From CAYXZR01 sp964470025 (GTDB taxonomy: Bacteria; Patescibacteriota; Patescibacteriia; Buchananbacterales; UBA6539), in assembly GCA_964470025.1 (NCBI GenBank), contig CAYXZR010000001.1, positions 1 through 64,000 on the forward strand: a stretch of DNA of 64,000 bases, read 5' to 3'. The notes under the pieces were generated by a model, which saw nothing but the letters and a program-made list of their open reading frames with translations, made no database searches and was not told the DNA's origin. Numbering within the stretch: the first letter of the stretch is position 1; each line of letters opens with the position of its first letter. A program made the position numbers and the translations under genes. This document shows, piece by piece, positions 15,097-23,089 of the stretch.

Positions 15097-17535
15097 ATGA
15101 CGAAGAAACTATTTCCTATTGTCGGCATGCACTGTGCAGCATGCAAAATGCTGATTGAGAAAATGGTTGGCAAGCTTGATGGTGTTACTTCAGTTGCAGT
15201 GAACTATGCGGCAGAAAAAATGACAGTTGAATATGATGAGTCAAAAGTAGCTCTTAAGGATATTGCAGCTGCGGTAAGTAACGCTGGAAGTTATACACTA
15301 GTCGTTGAAGATGACCAGGCAACGCTTACCCCAAAACCACAAGCTCGCAAACAGCAAGGGCAACACCACGATCATGCAGCACAGCTACGTAAAGAAGAAT
15401 ATCAGAAGCTCAAACGACGAGTACTATGGATTGGGATTGGTGCGATCCCTTTTGCGATCATGATGATTGCGATGCTGCTGAATGCAGTTGGAGTTATTAG
15501 TATGATGCATGCGCCACTTGGCTTCGTGTCATTTAATGATGCATACAAAATTAATACTTTTTTCTTGCTGCAGTTTATTCTGACTACACCTATTCTTTTT
15601 ATTGGTGGGAAATCATTTTTCACTAGTACCTGGCAGGCGCTTAAAGCTGGTGCGGCCAACATGGATACACTTATCGCTCTTGGAACTACTACTGCATGGC
15701 TTTTCTCGACTGTAGTTACTTTTGCGCCACACATCTTTGGTGATGTAGTTGTTGACGTGTTTTATGAAGCAGCAGTGTTTATCGTCTTTTTTATTCTACT
15801 CGGACGACTACTTGAAGCGCGAGCCAAAGGACAAGCAAATGATGCGATCAAAAAACTACTTGAGCTACAGGCCAAAGACGCCCTAGTAGTACGTGATGGC
15901 AAAGAAATGACTATCCCACTTGAGCAAGTGGTGGTTGGTGATGAAATCATTGTAAAACCCGGCGGCAAAGTACCAGTTGATGGCGTGATTATTGAAGGCT
16001 CAAGTACCCTTGATGAATCAATGGTTACTGGCGAATCACTACCAGTAGAGAAAAAAGAAGGTGAAACAGTTATTGGTGCGACGATTAATAAAACTGGGAC
16101 TTTTCATTTCCGAGCACAGAAAGTTGGTAGCGACACACTACTTTCACAGATTGTGCAAATGGTGGAAGAAGCGCAAGGAACTACTGCGCCAATTCAGAAA
16201 CGCGCTGATCAAATCTCTGCGGTGTTTGTGCCGATTGTTATTACGATTGCCATAGCTGCGTATGTGTTCTGGCAATTCTTTGCAGCAGGATTTGGATTTC
16301 TCCCTGCTGATATTTCTGTAGTACAGCTCGCAATATATGTAGCAACAACTATTCTGATCATCGCCTGCCCATGCGCACTTGGGCTCGCAACTCCAACAGC
16401 AGTGATGGTAGGCACTGGCAAAGCTGCGCGAGAAGGGATACTAATCAAAGATGCACGCGCACTTGAACTAGCAGAAAAAGTAGGCACGGTAGTGTTTGAC
16501 AAAACAGGCACGCTAACAAAAGGTCAGCCAGAAGTTACAGAATTTATTGGTTATGCTGATGAAAAAAATTTACTTTCTATTGCTGCGAGTGTCGAAATGA
16601 AATCAGAGCATCCACTATCAGTAGCAATTACTAACTACGCGCAATCCTCTGACGGATTTACGAAAGTAGCGGTGACGGATTTCAATGCAATCGAAGGCCA
16701 TGGACTTGAAGCGAGCGTTGATAAACAAAAAGTCTACATTGGAAATGCGCGGTTGATGACAAAAGAAAATATCACTATCAGCGATGCGATTGCTAAAGAT
16801 GCAGCTCGCTTAGCAGAACAAGGCAATACTGTTGCTTACTTTGCAATTGATTCGGCCGTCGTTGGACTCTTTGCTATTGCCGATGTGGTTAAAGAAGATT
16901 CCAGGGCTGCGCTAGAACAACTCAAGCAACAAGGCATCAAACTAGTGATGCTGACTGGAGACAACCAACAAACTGCCAATGCAATTGCAGCACAACTTGG
17001 AATTGATGAAGTGATTGCAGAAGTACTACCGCAAGACAAAGCAATGATTATCAAAAAAATTCAGTCAGCAATTCCGAAGCAGTCGCTTGTAGCCATGGTT
17101 GGTGATGGTATTAATGACGCACCAGCACTTGCACAAGCTGACATCGGGATTGCTATGGGTACTGGAACTGACGTGGCAATAGAAACAGGAGATATCATCT
17201 TGGTTAAAGGAAGTTTATCTAAGGTAGCTGAGGCAATCAGCATATCTCGACTCACAGTAGGAGTAATCAAGCAAAACCTTTTCTGGGCGTTTGGCTACAA
17301 TACAGTCGCCATACCAATTGCAGCTGGTGTGCTCTACCCAGGATTTGGACTACTACTCTCGCCTATCATTGCTTCGGCAGCAATGGCATTTAGTTCAATC
17401 TCAGTACTTCTCAATAGCCTTCGCCTTAAGTCGCTTACTCTCAAGAATTACTTACAATCAAATCTACTGTTCTACCTAGCTGTTACTGCTTTTGTTGGTT
17501 TTTCGCTTTATTTTGGCTTTCTATTAAGTAACTAA
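15097..17535 (+). CDS. copA: P1B-type Cu(+)-transporting ATPase
   Basis: A full-length 812-residue copper pump: one HMA domain (GMHCAAC, about 8-14), a His-containing linker, eight membrane helices, the phosphatase motif TGES, the transmembrane metal site CPC (IIACPCALG, about 425), the phosphorylation motif DKTGT (about 467), SEHPL with the P1B-specific His-Pro, and GDGINDAP (about 670). It exports Cu(I) from the cytoplasm. It is the last gene of the csoR operon and is followed 22 bp later by repeat copy D. Confidence 0.97.
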   Translation: MTKKLFPIVGMHCAACKMLIEKMVGKLDGVTSVAVNYAAEKMTVEYDESKVALKDIAAAVSNAGSYTLVVEDDQATLTPKPQARKQQGQHHDHAAQLRKEEYQKLKRRVLWIGIGAIPFAIMMIAMLLNAVGVISMMHAPLGFVSFNDAYKINTFFLLQFILTTPILFIGGKSFFTSTWQALKAGAANMDTLIALGTTTAWLFSTVVTFAPHIFGDVVVDVFYEAAVFIVFFILLGRLLEARAKGQANDAIKKLLELQAKDALVVRDGKEMTIPLEQVVVGDEIIVKPGGKVPVDGVIIEGSSTLDESMVTGESLPVEKKEGETVIGATINKTGTFHFRAQKVGSDTLLSQIVQMVEEAQGTTAPIQKRADQISAVFVPIVITIAIAAYVFWQFFAAGFGFLPADISVVQLAIYVATTILIIACPCALGLATPTAVMVGTGKAAREGILIKDARALELAEKVGTVVFDKTGTLTKGQPEVTEFIGYADEKNLLSIAASVEMKSEHPLSVAITNYAQSSDGFTKVAVTDFNAIEGHGLEASVDKQKVYIGNARLMTKENITISDAIAKDAARLAEQGNTVAYFAIDSAVVGLFAIADVVKEDSRAALEQLKQQGIKLVMLTGDNQQTANAIAAQLGIDEVIAEVLPQDKAMIIKKIQSAIPKQSLVAMVGDGINDAPALAQADIGIAMGTGTDVAIETGDIILVKGSLSKVAEAISISRLTVGVIKQNLFWAFGYNTVAIPIAAGVLYPGFGLLLSPIIASAAMAFSSISVLLNSLRLKSLTLKNYLQSNLLFYLAVTAFVGFSLYFGFLLSN

Positions 17536-17556
17536 ACACAATGAGTTGGTAAGGTC

Positions 17557-17648
17557 GGTTCGGAACTCGTCCCATAGCCGACCTTGGCCTCTGAAGTACT
17601 TCGAAGTCCGAGGAAAAACATCTCCCTTTTGGGGAGGTGTTTTTATTT
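17557..17648 (+). repeat. Hairpin-terminator repeat, copy D
   Basis: Same unit as B, starting GGTTCGGAACTCGTCCC and placed 22 bp after the copA stop. It marks the right edge of the copper operon and overlaps the end of the minus-strand gene at 17647-18039, so its symmetrical terminator serves both sides. Confidence 0.85.
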
Positions 17649-18039
17649 ATACAATCTTACGGCTTTGGTGAAAATAATAAATAAATAAAATATTAGGTAT
17701 AAAATAAAGAAGTATGAACCATAAGCCTACTACTGATTTTGCGCTGGAAGATAGAACCATGTATATAATAAGCATTGACGATAAGATAACTAATAAAAAA
17801 ATGTACCCATACATCGCTGCTCTAACCAACCTTATAATATAAAATATAAGGATAAACTGCATGATAATCAAAATTCCAGCAACAATGATTAAGCCGTTTT
17901 TTATAGAAAAAATCAGCTCTTTGGGGGTAGTTAATATCAGCTGGATAACAAATGGGGTCTGTGAAATTAATAATCCCAAAATAACCTGTAAATACCGACC
18001 CCAAAACTTTGTGTAAAAATTAGCATTACCATGTTTCAT
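17647..18039 (-). CDS. Small four-TM membrane protein, cassette gene
   Basis: A 130-residue very hydrophobic protein with about four membrane helices and a basic C-terminus (HQSRKIV). No known family is apparent. It lies alone between repeat copies D and E, in minus orientation like the cassette genes at 12059 and 12676, and its stop codon is inside the end of copy D, whose hairpin can serve as its terminator. Confidence 0.55.
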   Translation of the reverse strand: MKHGNANFYTKFWGRYLQVILGLLISQTPFVIQLILTTPKELIFSIKNGLIIVAGILIIMQFILIFYIIRLVRAAMYGYIFLLVILSSMLIIYMVLSSSAKSVVGLWFILLYFIPNILFIYYFHQSRKIV

Positions 18040-18057
18040 ATATTAAGAGTATACCAT

Positions 18058-18149
18058 AGTTCCAAACTCGTCCCATAGCCGACCTTGGCCTCTGAAGTAC
18101 TTCGAAGTCCGAGGAAAAACATCTCCCTTTTGGGGAGGTGTTTTTATTT
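18058..18149 (+). repeat. Hairpin-terminator repeat, copy E
   Basis: Same unit, starting AGTTCCAAACTCGTCCC, and preceded by AGTATACCAT as copy C is. It closes the array. A second, unrelated terminator hairpin (AGCGTAGT/ACTACGCT) follows at about 18158-18178 for the gene at 18184. Confidence 0.85.
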
Positions 18150-18183
18150 ATAAAAAAAGCGTAGTTACTACTACGCTTAATAA

Positions 18184-18516
18184 TTATTTTGAAAAGTACA
18201 TTGCGAATGCTCGTGCTAACTCCCTTCTGATCTGATCGCACGTATCACCGTCTCCACAAGCTAAGGAATGCTGTTTGCCACTCTGAAGACAGCGACCATC
18301 GTCTTTCATCAGAAATGCCGCAACCTGCCTTGCTATCTTAAGACCAGTGATGCGATATCTCCATTCTGATGGGCTCATTTTTGAGTTGCGGCACCTTTGC
18401 CTCTTCTTCACTTTGTGCTCTGGAAGCCAACTGCATCCTCGTTCAAGTGAGAACCAGCGTTCACAAGATGGACACTTGCCTTCTTTTTGCAGCTCTGAGA
18501 TTTTCAATTTTGCCAC
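18184..18516 (-). CDS. Small cysteine-rich protein, possible zinc finger
   Basis: A 110-residue basic protein. CPSCERWF near residue 15 followed by single cysteines (GCSW, RCRN) could form a zinc knuckle, and a second cysteine group (RCLQ, ACGDGDTC) lies near the C-terminus. It begins 14 bp after the metallophosphoesterase gene, so both are probably one transcript, ended by the hairpin at about 18158-18178. No family is recognised. Confidence 0.5.
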   Translation of the reverse strand: MAKLKISELQKEGKCPSCERWFSLERGCSWLPEHKVKKRQRCRNSKMSPSEWRYRITGLKIARQVAAFLMKDDGRCLQSGKQHSLACGDGDTCDQIRRELARAFAMYFSK

Positions 18517-18530
18517 TATTGACTCTCTTT

Positions 18531-19277
18531 CTATAGTTGGTGTTGTTCTACGGTTGTCATTCCTGTTTCTGGATGCATGGCAATAAGCTGGACTTCTTCG
18601 TCACTTAGTAGTGCCAGATGTCCTGGTGCCAATGTCCAGCATCCACAGTTGATTGCGGTCACTCCATCTCGGTGAAATACTCCAGCGATATGAGTGTGTC
18701 CAAAAAAAACGATGTTTGCCTGATGACTTTTTGCTGCAGCACAGACTCGTGTTAAGACTTTGTCGGCTGCTGCAAGCCACCGCTGATGCACAAGACGCGG
18801 ACCCTTGCCTGGATTGTAATGCTTACACATAAGCTGGCAGAGTAGATATATCATTGAGAAAAACTCAGCGACAAGATACTTCCAGCCAACTTTCATGTAC
18901 TCATCATAGCCATCGCCATGTATAGCCAGGCACTGGGTATTTCCTTGCTTCCATAGATAATGCTGCTTTCTGCGACACCCCACTCCTTTCAGATGTTTTG
19001 CTGCAAACCTATCGTGGTTACCATCTGTCAAAACAAGTTCACCGCCATTTTTGGCAAATAACCTCAGCCAGCGAGATAACTTGTTTTGTTGTCTTCTGCT
19101 TTTTGGTGAGCAGAAGTTCCGAAAAAAATAATCATCAGCGTAATCACCGACAATAATAATTCGGGTGATAGTGTACTTGCGGCTTAGCTGTACCAGTGCT
19201 TTTAGTAATAGCAGTGGCAAGCTGGTGGGAAACCCAAGATGCACATCTGAGAATAGCACTGTTATGTTGGTTTTCAA
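18531..19277 (-). CDS. Metallophosphoesterase, LpxH/UDP-diacylglucosamine hydrolase-like
   Basis: A 248-residue calcineurin-like phosphoesterase with all five motifs in order: DVHLG (about 11), GDYADD (about 43), GNHDR, HGDGYD and GHTHIAG. The spacing resembles the LpxH/YbbF group that cleaves pyrophosphate bonds of nucleotide-sugar lipids. CPR cells normally lack lipid A, so the true substrate is unknown and may be another nucleotide or phospholipid. The C-terminus ends in a threonine/histidine-rich tail. It is upstream of the small cysteine-rich gene. Confidence 0.85.
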   Translation of the reverse strand: MKTNITVLFSDVHLGFPTSLPLLLLKALVQLSRKYTITRIIIVGDYADDYFFRNFCSPKSRRQQNKLSRWLRLFAKNGGELVLTDGNHDRFAAKHLKGVGCRRKQHYLWKQGNTQCLAIHGDGYDEYMKVGWKYLVAEFFSMIYLLCQLMCKHYNPGKGPRLVHQRWLAAADKVLTRVCAAAKSHQANIVFFGHTHIAGVFHRDGVTAINCGCWTLAPGHLALLSDEEVQLIAMHPETGMTTVEQHQL

Positions 19278-19347
19278 GGTTCTGTATTCCTTTCATCAAA
19301 TACACCTCACCCACACATTATTCTATGCTGCTAAAATTGTCAAAATA

Positions 19348-19378
19348 AAAACACCTTAGGTGAAGGTGCTTTTATTGT
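19348..19378 (-). terminator. Intrinsic terminator downstream of the 52-residue gene
   Basis: On the minus strand AAGCACCTTCACCTAAGGTGTTTT folds into a stem (CACCTT/AGGTG) followed by T-rich sequence. It separates the gene at 19389 from the metallophosphoesterase gene. Confidence 0.5.
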
Positions 19379-19388
19379 TGTGTACTGC

Positions 19389-19547
19389 TTATTCTTTTAC
19401 ACGATGTACCCACATATACACTACCTCATCTCCATTAACCCAGTACGTTTCGTGACCGGCATCAATCTCGATGAGCTTAGTTTTATCGTGAAAGCTCACA
19501 TTGTGCAGGTGAAGCTCAAATGTTTGACCATCTGATACCTTTACCAT
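19389..19547 (-). CDS. Small hypothetical protein, 52 residues
   Basis: I place the start at ATG 19547 (MVKVSDGQTFELHLHN) because ACAGGAGAG lies just before it; the longer frame would overlap the Fur promoter antisense. The protein alternates hydrophobic and polar residues, suggesting a small beta-rich fold, and carries several His and Trp (HLHNVSFHD, YMWVHRV). It is divergent from the Fur-family gene. Function is unknown. Confidence 0.55.
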   Translation of the reverse strand: MVKVSDGQTFELHLHNVSFHDKTKLIEIDAGHETYWVNGDEVVYMWVHRVKE

Positions 19548-19676
19548 TAGCTCTCCTGTTTTTTTAAGCGTTGTTTTTACATTTTGATACATATTATAAC
19601 GTATACTACTTACTAGTCTTATATACATAGTGTAGCACAGTGCCCTAAAGGTGTTAATGCTTTTACTGCCACCTCC

Positions 19677-19706
19677 TTGACAAACGCAACTGAGTTGCAT
19701 TAGTAT
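19677..19706 (+). promoter_or_regulatory. Fur-family gene promoter with internal palindrome
   Basis: TTGACA (19677-19682) and TAGTAT (19701-19706) are 18 bp apart. Between them lies the perfect dyad GCAACT-G-AGTTGC (19686-19698). Read with flanks it is TGCAA-N5-TTGC, close to the half-site type bound by some Zur/Nur proteins. The ATG follows the -10 by 6 nt, so the mRNA is probably leaderless. Confidence 0.65.
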
Positions 19707-19712
19707 AAAGGT

Positions 19713-20120
19713 ATGGATAATTATATTACTACACTGGAACAACGTGGCTTTCGAATTACTACGTTTCGAAAAGCACTCGCAGCAGTTTTCACTAAGCACT
19801 CTCACCCACTAACGGTAGAAGAGATACAAGAATTGCTCACTGTTTCGGTCAACAAAACAACGGTATACCGTGAGCTTGAGTTACTGGTTGAGCAAGAACT
19901 GATTAAGGAAGTATTTTTACCTGATCAACTCAAGCGCTTTGAGCGAGCAGCACAAAAACATCATCATCATATTGTATGTGTGGAATGCAATACTGTTGAA
20001 GATGTAGCAGTTAACCAGGGCGTATGTTCTCAAGCAAAACGAATAGCCAAAAAAAGTGGCTTTACAAATGTAGATCATTCTCTTGAATTTTTTGGTGTTT
20101 GTCCATCGTGTGCTAAATAA
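19713..20120 (+). CDS. Fur-family metalloregulator, probably Zur-like
   Basis: A 135-residue Fur-family protein: winged helix (RGFRITTFRKALAAVF, then NKTTVYRELELL), the hinge motif HHHHIVCVECNTVED with His and the first CxxC, and the second CxxC (CPSC) at the C-terminus forming the structural zinc site. The downstream gene encodes a ZIP transporter with a His-rich loop, which favours zinc as the signal. The operator-like palindrome in its own promoter suggests autoregulation. Confidence 0.9.
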   Translation: MDNYITTLEQRGFRITTFRKALAAVFTKHSHPLTVEEIQELLTVSVNKTTVYRELELLVEQELIKEVFLPDQLKRFERAAQKHHHHIVCVECNTVEDVAVNQGVCSQAKRIAKKSGFTNVDHSLEFFGVCPSCAK

Positions 20121-20132
20121 ATTATTTACCTT

Positions 20133-20978
20133 ATGACACTATTTTATATTATTCTTGCAACAGCAGTAGTAAGCCTCGTATCGATTATCACGCTTTCTAC
20201 CGTATTTAATGCGATCAAAAAACCGCACATCTTTAAGTCCATTATTAGCTTAGCAGCTGGTGCTCTACTGACAGTGGCGATGACTGACTTACTACCAGAA
20301 GCACTGCACTCAGGACTTTTCTCAGAAAAAGTAATTTTAGGCACAACACTTTTGAGCATGTTGTTTTTCTTTATCCTTGAACGATTTTTTCACTGGCACC
20401 ACTGCTGCTGCACACACCATAGCCATAGTGAACATCATCATGATTTTTCAAACAAAAAAAGCTTGATCTGGACCAACCTCACTGGTGATGCTCTGCATAA
20501 TATTTTGGATGGATTTCTTATCGCAGCTGCATTCCTCCTCGATCCACTTGTTGGTGTCATAACTACAGCTGCAATTGTACTGCATGAAATACCTCAGGAA
20601 GTTGGTGACTTTGGCGTACTACTTCACGCTGGGCTTTCTAAGAAAAAGGCATTGCTCTACAACTTTGGTATCGCGCTAACTGCGATAGTTGGAGCCGTAG
20701 TATTTTACTATGTTGGTGAGCAAGTTGAGCATATTATCCCACTAATGGCAGCATTTGCAGCCGGAAACTTTATCTATCTAGCTCTTGCTGATCTTGTACC
20801 AGAGCTTCATCATGAGCAGAACCAGAAAAATGTTGTCCGACAAACTATTGCCTTATTTATTGGTGTAGGTTTAATGCTTGGTATTAACTTCCTACTTCCT
20901 CATGATGCAGTTCATGCTGATGATCATGGACATGCTGAAGAATTACATCATGAACAGGATACCCATGGACATGAATAA
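20133..20978 (+). CDS. ZIP-family metal transporter
   Basis: A 281-residue ZIP protein with about eight membrane helices. The large cytoplasmic loop is rich in metal ligands (HWHHCCCTHHSHSEHHHD, about 86-103). The transport-site helices contain GDALHNILDGF (helix 4) and VLHEIPQEVGDFG (helix 5), the classical HN..D and HEIPQE motifs. It imports Zn(II) or a similar divalent metal. The C-terminus is His/Asp-rich. It follows the Fur-family gene by 12 bp and overlaps the next gene by 8 bp, so the three form one operon. Confidence 0.9.
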   Translation: MTLFYIILATAVVSLVSIITLSTVFNAIKKPHIFKSIISLAAGALLTVAMTDLLPEALHSGLFSEKVILGTTLLSMLFFFILERFFHWHHCCCTHHSHSEHHHDFSNKKSLIWTNLTGDALHNILDGFLIAAAFLLDPLVGVITTAAIVLHEIPQEVGDFGVLLHAGLSKKKALLYNFGIALTAIVGAVVFYYVGEQVEHIIPLMAAFAAGNFIYLALADLVPELHHEQNQKNVVRQTIALFIGVGLMLGINFLLPHDAVHADDHGHAEELHHEQDTHGHE

Positions 20979-22119
20979 ACTACTCTTTCTTCTTTTATTT
21001 GTTACTTCGTTTATTTGGGGTGGTGCTTTACACGCACAAGAGAATCTTCCAGAGCGTCAACCTGATGAGTTTTATAAAGCTCGCGTACTTGAAATAATCA
21101 AAGAAGAAATTGATGATGATCCATACTTGCCGCTTACTGAGCGTTTCAAGCAAACTGTCTCTGTAAGGCTGCTTAACGGACCAGATGAAGGTGAGGAACT
21201 TGAGCTCTCCTATGTACCGGGTGGCCAAGAGGAAAGCATCAATAAACTCAAAGCTGGCGATACGCTCATTGCAGTACGAACTCAAAATGGAGATGAGTTT
21301 ATTTACTATCTTGCTGATCACTATCGACTCACCAGTGTGATTTGGATTTTAGTTTTATTTTTTATTCTTGTAGTTGCGCTGGCGGGGTGGAAAGGTTTTC
21401 GATCACTCCTTGGTCTTGGAGTTACACTGGTAACCATCATTTACATTATGATTCCAGCAATCATTAATGGCTCAAACCCTGTGTTGGTAGCACTTGGTGC
21501 CGGAAGCCTTATTGCGGTGCTTTCGCTTTACATCGCCCATGGACTTGGCAAGCGTACAACGCTGGCAGTTATCAGTACTCTGATTACGCTGGGCATTGCA
21601 ACGCTGGCCGCTTTTTTTGCGGTGGAGTGGACTAAACTATTTGGCCTTGGATCTGAAGAGGCCTTTTACTTACAAGTAAGCCAGCTACAACATATTAATA
21701 TCAAAGGTCTACTTCTTGGCGGGATTATTATCGGAGCACTTGGTGTCTTAGATGACATTACTACCGCACAAGCAGCCGTGGTTGAACAGTTATATAAAGC
21801 TAATCCTAGCCTTTCTCGTGCAGAACTATTTAAGCGAGCTTTAGCTGTAGGCCACGAACATATTGCCTCACTAGTTAACACTTTGGCACTTGCATATGTA
21901 GGTGTTTCATTTCCGCTTATGTTGCTTTTTACTCAATCACCACAGCCTATTGAGATTCTTCTTAATAGCGAAGTAATTATTGAGGAGCTTATCAGAACGT
22001 TAGTTGGCAGCTCGGCCTTGATTATCGCTGTACCTATAACGACCTATCTTGCCGCACAGGCTTATGGTAGGCATGTCATCGAGCCCTCAAATGAGGAGCA
22101 TCATGGCCATATTCACTAA
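20971..22119 (+). CDS. YibE/F-like membrane protein
   Basis: I start at ATG 20971, overlapping the ZIP stop, because it gives a proper signal peptide (KLLFLLLFVTSFIWGGALHA). About 382 residues: a secreted N-terminal domain of about 115 residues, then eight membrane helices with GSNPVLVALGAGSLIAVLSL, GALGVLDDITTAQAA and LAYVGVSFPLMLLF, which I recognise as the YibE/F family. The family's transport role is unproven. Being third in the Fur-ZIP operon, and ending in a His-rich tail (EEHHGHIH), it is likely linked to metal handling. Confidence 0.85.
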   Translation: MNKLLFLLLFVTSFIWGGALHAQENLPERQPDEFYKARVLEIIKEEIDDDPYLPLTERFKQTVSVRLLNGPDEGEELELSYVPGGQEESINKLKAGDTLIAVRTQNGDEFIYYLADHYRLTSVIWILVLFFILVVALAGWKGFRSLLGLGVTLVTIIYIMIPAIINGSNPVLVALGAGSLIAVLSLYIAHGLGKRTTLAVISTLITLGIATLAAFFAVEWTKLFGLGSEEAFYLQVSQLQHINIKGLLLGGIIIGALGVLDDITTAQAAVVEQLYKANPSLSRAELFKRALAVGHEHIASLVNTLALAYVGVSFPLMLLFTQSPQPIEILLNSEVIIEELIRTLVGSSALIIAVPITTYLAAQAYGRHVIEPSNEEHHGHIH

Positions 22120-22122
22120 ATC

Positions 22123-22151
22123 TTGACAATAATTCTTAAATCGTGTATGAT
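22123..22151 (+). promoter_or_regulatory. rpmB promoter
   Basis: TTGACA (22123-22128) and TATGAT (22146-22151) with a 17-bp spacer lie upstream of rpmB, leaving a leader of about 30 nt without an obvious Shine-Dalgarno site. Confidence 0.65.
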
Positions 22152-22186
22152 TTTGACACGATTTGAAACTATTACATTACAACTAT

Positions 22187-22420
22187 ATGGCCAAAGTATG
22201 TGCGGTTACCGGTAAAAAGGCACAAAACGGCTTGCAAGTTAGTCACTCACAGAGAAAGACCAAGAAACTCTTTCAAGTTAACTTCCAAACTAAGCGCGTT
22301 TTAAATCCTGCTACTGGAAAATACCAACGTGTCACTCTTTCAACTCGAGCATTTCGAACGTTGATGAAGTGGCAAAAGGAAGGCAAGAAATACGATCTTA
22401 ATGATCTATTGAATGCATAA
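22187..22420 (+). CDS. rpmB: 50S ribosomal protein bL28
   Basis: A 77-residue bL28 starting at ATG 22187 (MAKVCAVTGKKAQNG), the normal family start; an in-frame codon 24 bp upstream would add non-homologous residues. VSHSQRKTKKLFQVN and the basic TLSTRAFRTLMK segment match the family. It has no CxxC zinc motif apart from the single N-terminal Cys. It has its own promoter and a terminator hairpin immediately behind. Confidence 0.93.
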   Translation: MAKVCAVTGKKAQNGLQVSHSQRKTKKLFQVNFQTKRVLNPATGKYQRVTLSTRAFRTLMKWQKEGKKYDLNDLLNA

Positions 22421-22423
22421 CAA

Positions 22424-22449
22424 AAACTCTCCATTGGGGAGTTTTTTGT
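22424..22449 (+). terminator. rpmB terminator
   Basis: AAACTCTCCATTGGGGAGTTTTTTG: stem AACTCTCC/GGGGAGTT with a 2-4 nt loop followed by six T. It ends rpmB before the promoter of the phosphatidyltransferase gene. Confidence 0.8.
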
Positions 22450-22483
22450 TTGTTTCGTAGAATACCTATGATACAATAAGCTC

Positions 22484-23086
22484 ATGTCAGCTATACAGAA
22501 AACAATTGATATTTTTTGGAGCAAAACTTTGCTACCACTGATTCCACGGTTTGTTCGACCGGATCACTTTACAATTGTACGACTATTACTCCTCCCCTTT
22601 ATTGCCTGGTTGTTTATTGTTGATCAACTTGATGTTGTTTTTTGGCTTACAGTACTCATGATAGCAACTGACTCACTCGATGGAGCGCTGGCACGTCAGC
22701 GAAAACAGTTTTCAAAATGGGGTGCAATTATTGATCCACTTGCTGACAAGCTACTTGTTATCCTTCTACTACTACTCTTAATAACTACCTTTGATCAAAC
22801 TGCACTTCTTGTTGGTACGATTATAATAGAGTTTATTATGCTGGCTGGTGGAATTATTTTTGGCTCACTATTTGGTAAAGAATATATTGCTTCTGCTGTT
22901 ACTCTTTCAAAAGTAAAAGCTGTATGCCAGTTTTTTGGCATAGTAAGTGCGTTGCTATATATTATTCTTTATGGCAGCTTGTGGTATGATCTTGCAGTTG
23001 TACTATTAAGCGCTGGGCTTATACTTGGTGTTTTAAGTATTACGTATTTTTTCATTTTTCTCGTTAAACAGTTTTCTCCAAAATAG
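22484..23086 (+). CDS. CDP-alcohol phosphatidyltransferase (PgsA-like)
   Basis: A 200-residue membrane enzyme with six helices and the complete CDP-alcohol motif: DSLDGALARQRKQFSKWGAI followed by IDPLADK, i.e. D-x2-D-G-x2-A-R-x8-G-x3-D-x3-D. It exchanges CMP of a CDP-lipid for an alcohol phosphate such as glycerol-3-phosphate. The next two genes, a CarS-like synthase and a diacylglycerol kinase, belong to the same pathway and follow without gaps. TACAAT lies 6 nt before the ATG, so the mRNA may be leaderless. Confidence 0.9.
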   Translation: MSAIQKTIDIFWSKTLLPLIPRFVRPDHFTIVRLLLLPFIAWLFIVDQLDVVFWLTVLMIATDSLDGALARQRKQFSKWGAIIDPLADKLLVILLLLLLITTFDQTALLVGTIIIEFIMLAGGIIFGSLFGKEYIASAVTLSKVKAVCQFFGIVSALLYIILYGSLWYDLAVVLLSAGLILGVLSITYFFIFLVKQFSPK

Positions 23087-23089
23087 ACT

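Noticed and set aside
12569..18149. Interpretation of the repeats as integron attC sites
   Set aside because: I find no RYYYAAC/GTTRRRY core pairs, and the recombinase is Xer-like without an obvious IntI-type extra helix. The cassette-like layout is kept as a finding, the integron label is not.
19548..19805. N-terminal extension of the small minus-strand gene at 19389
   Set aside because: It would run through the Fur-family promoter and start codon antisense, and a good ribosome site marks the shorter start at 19547.
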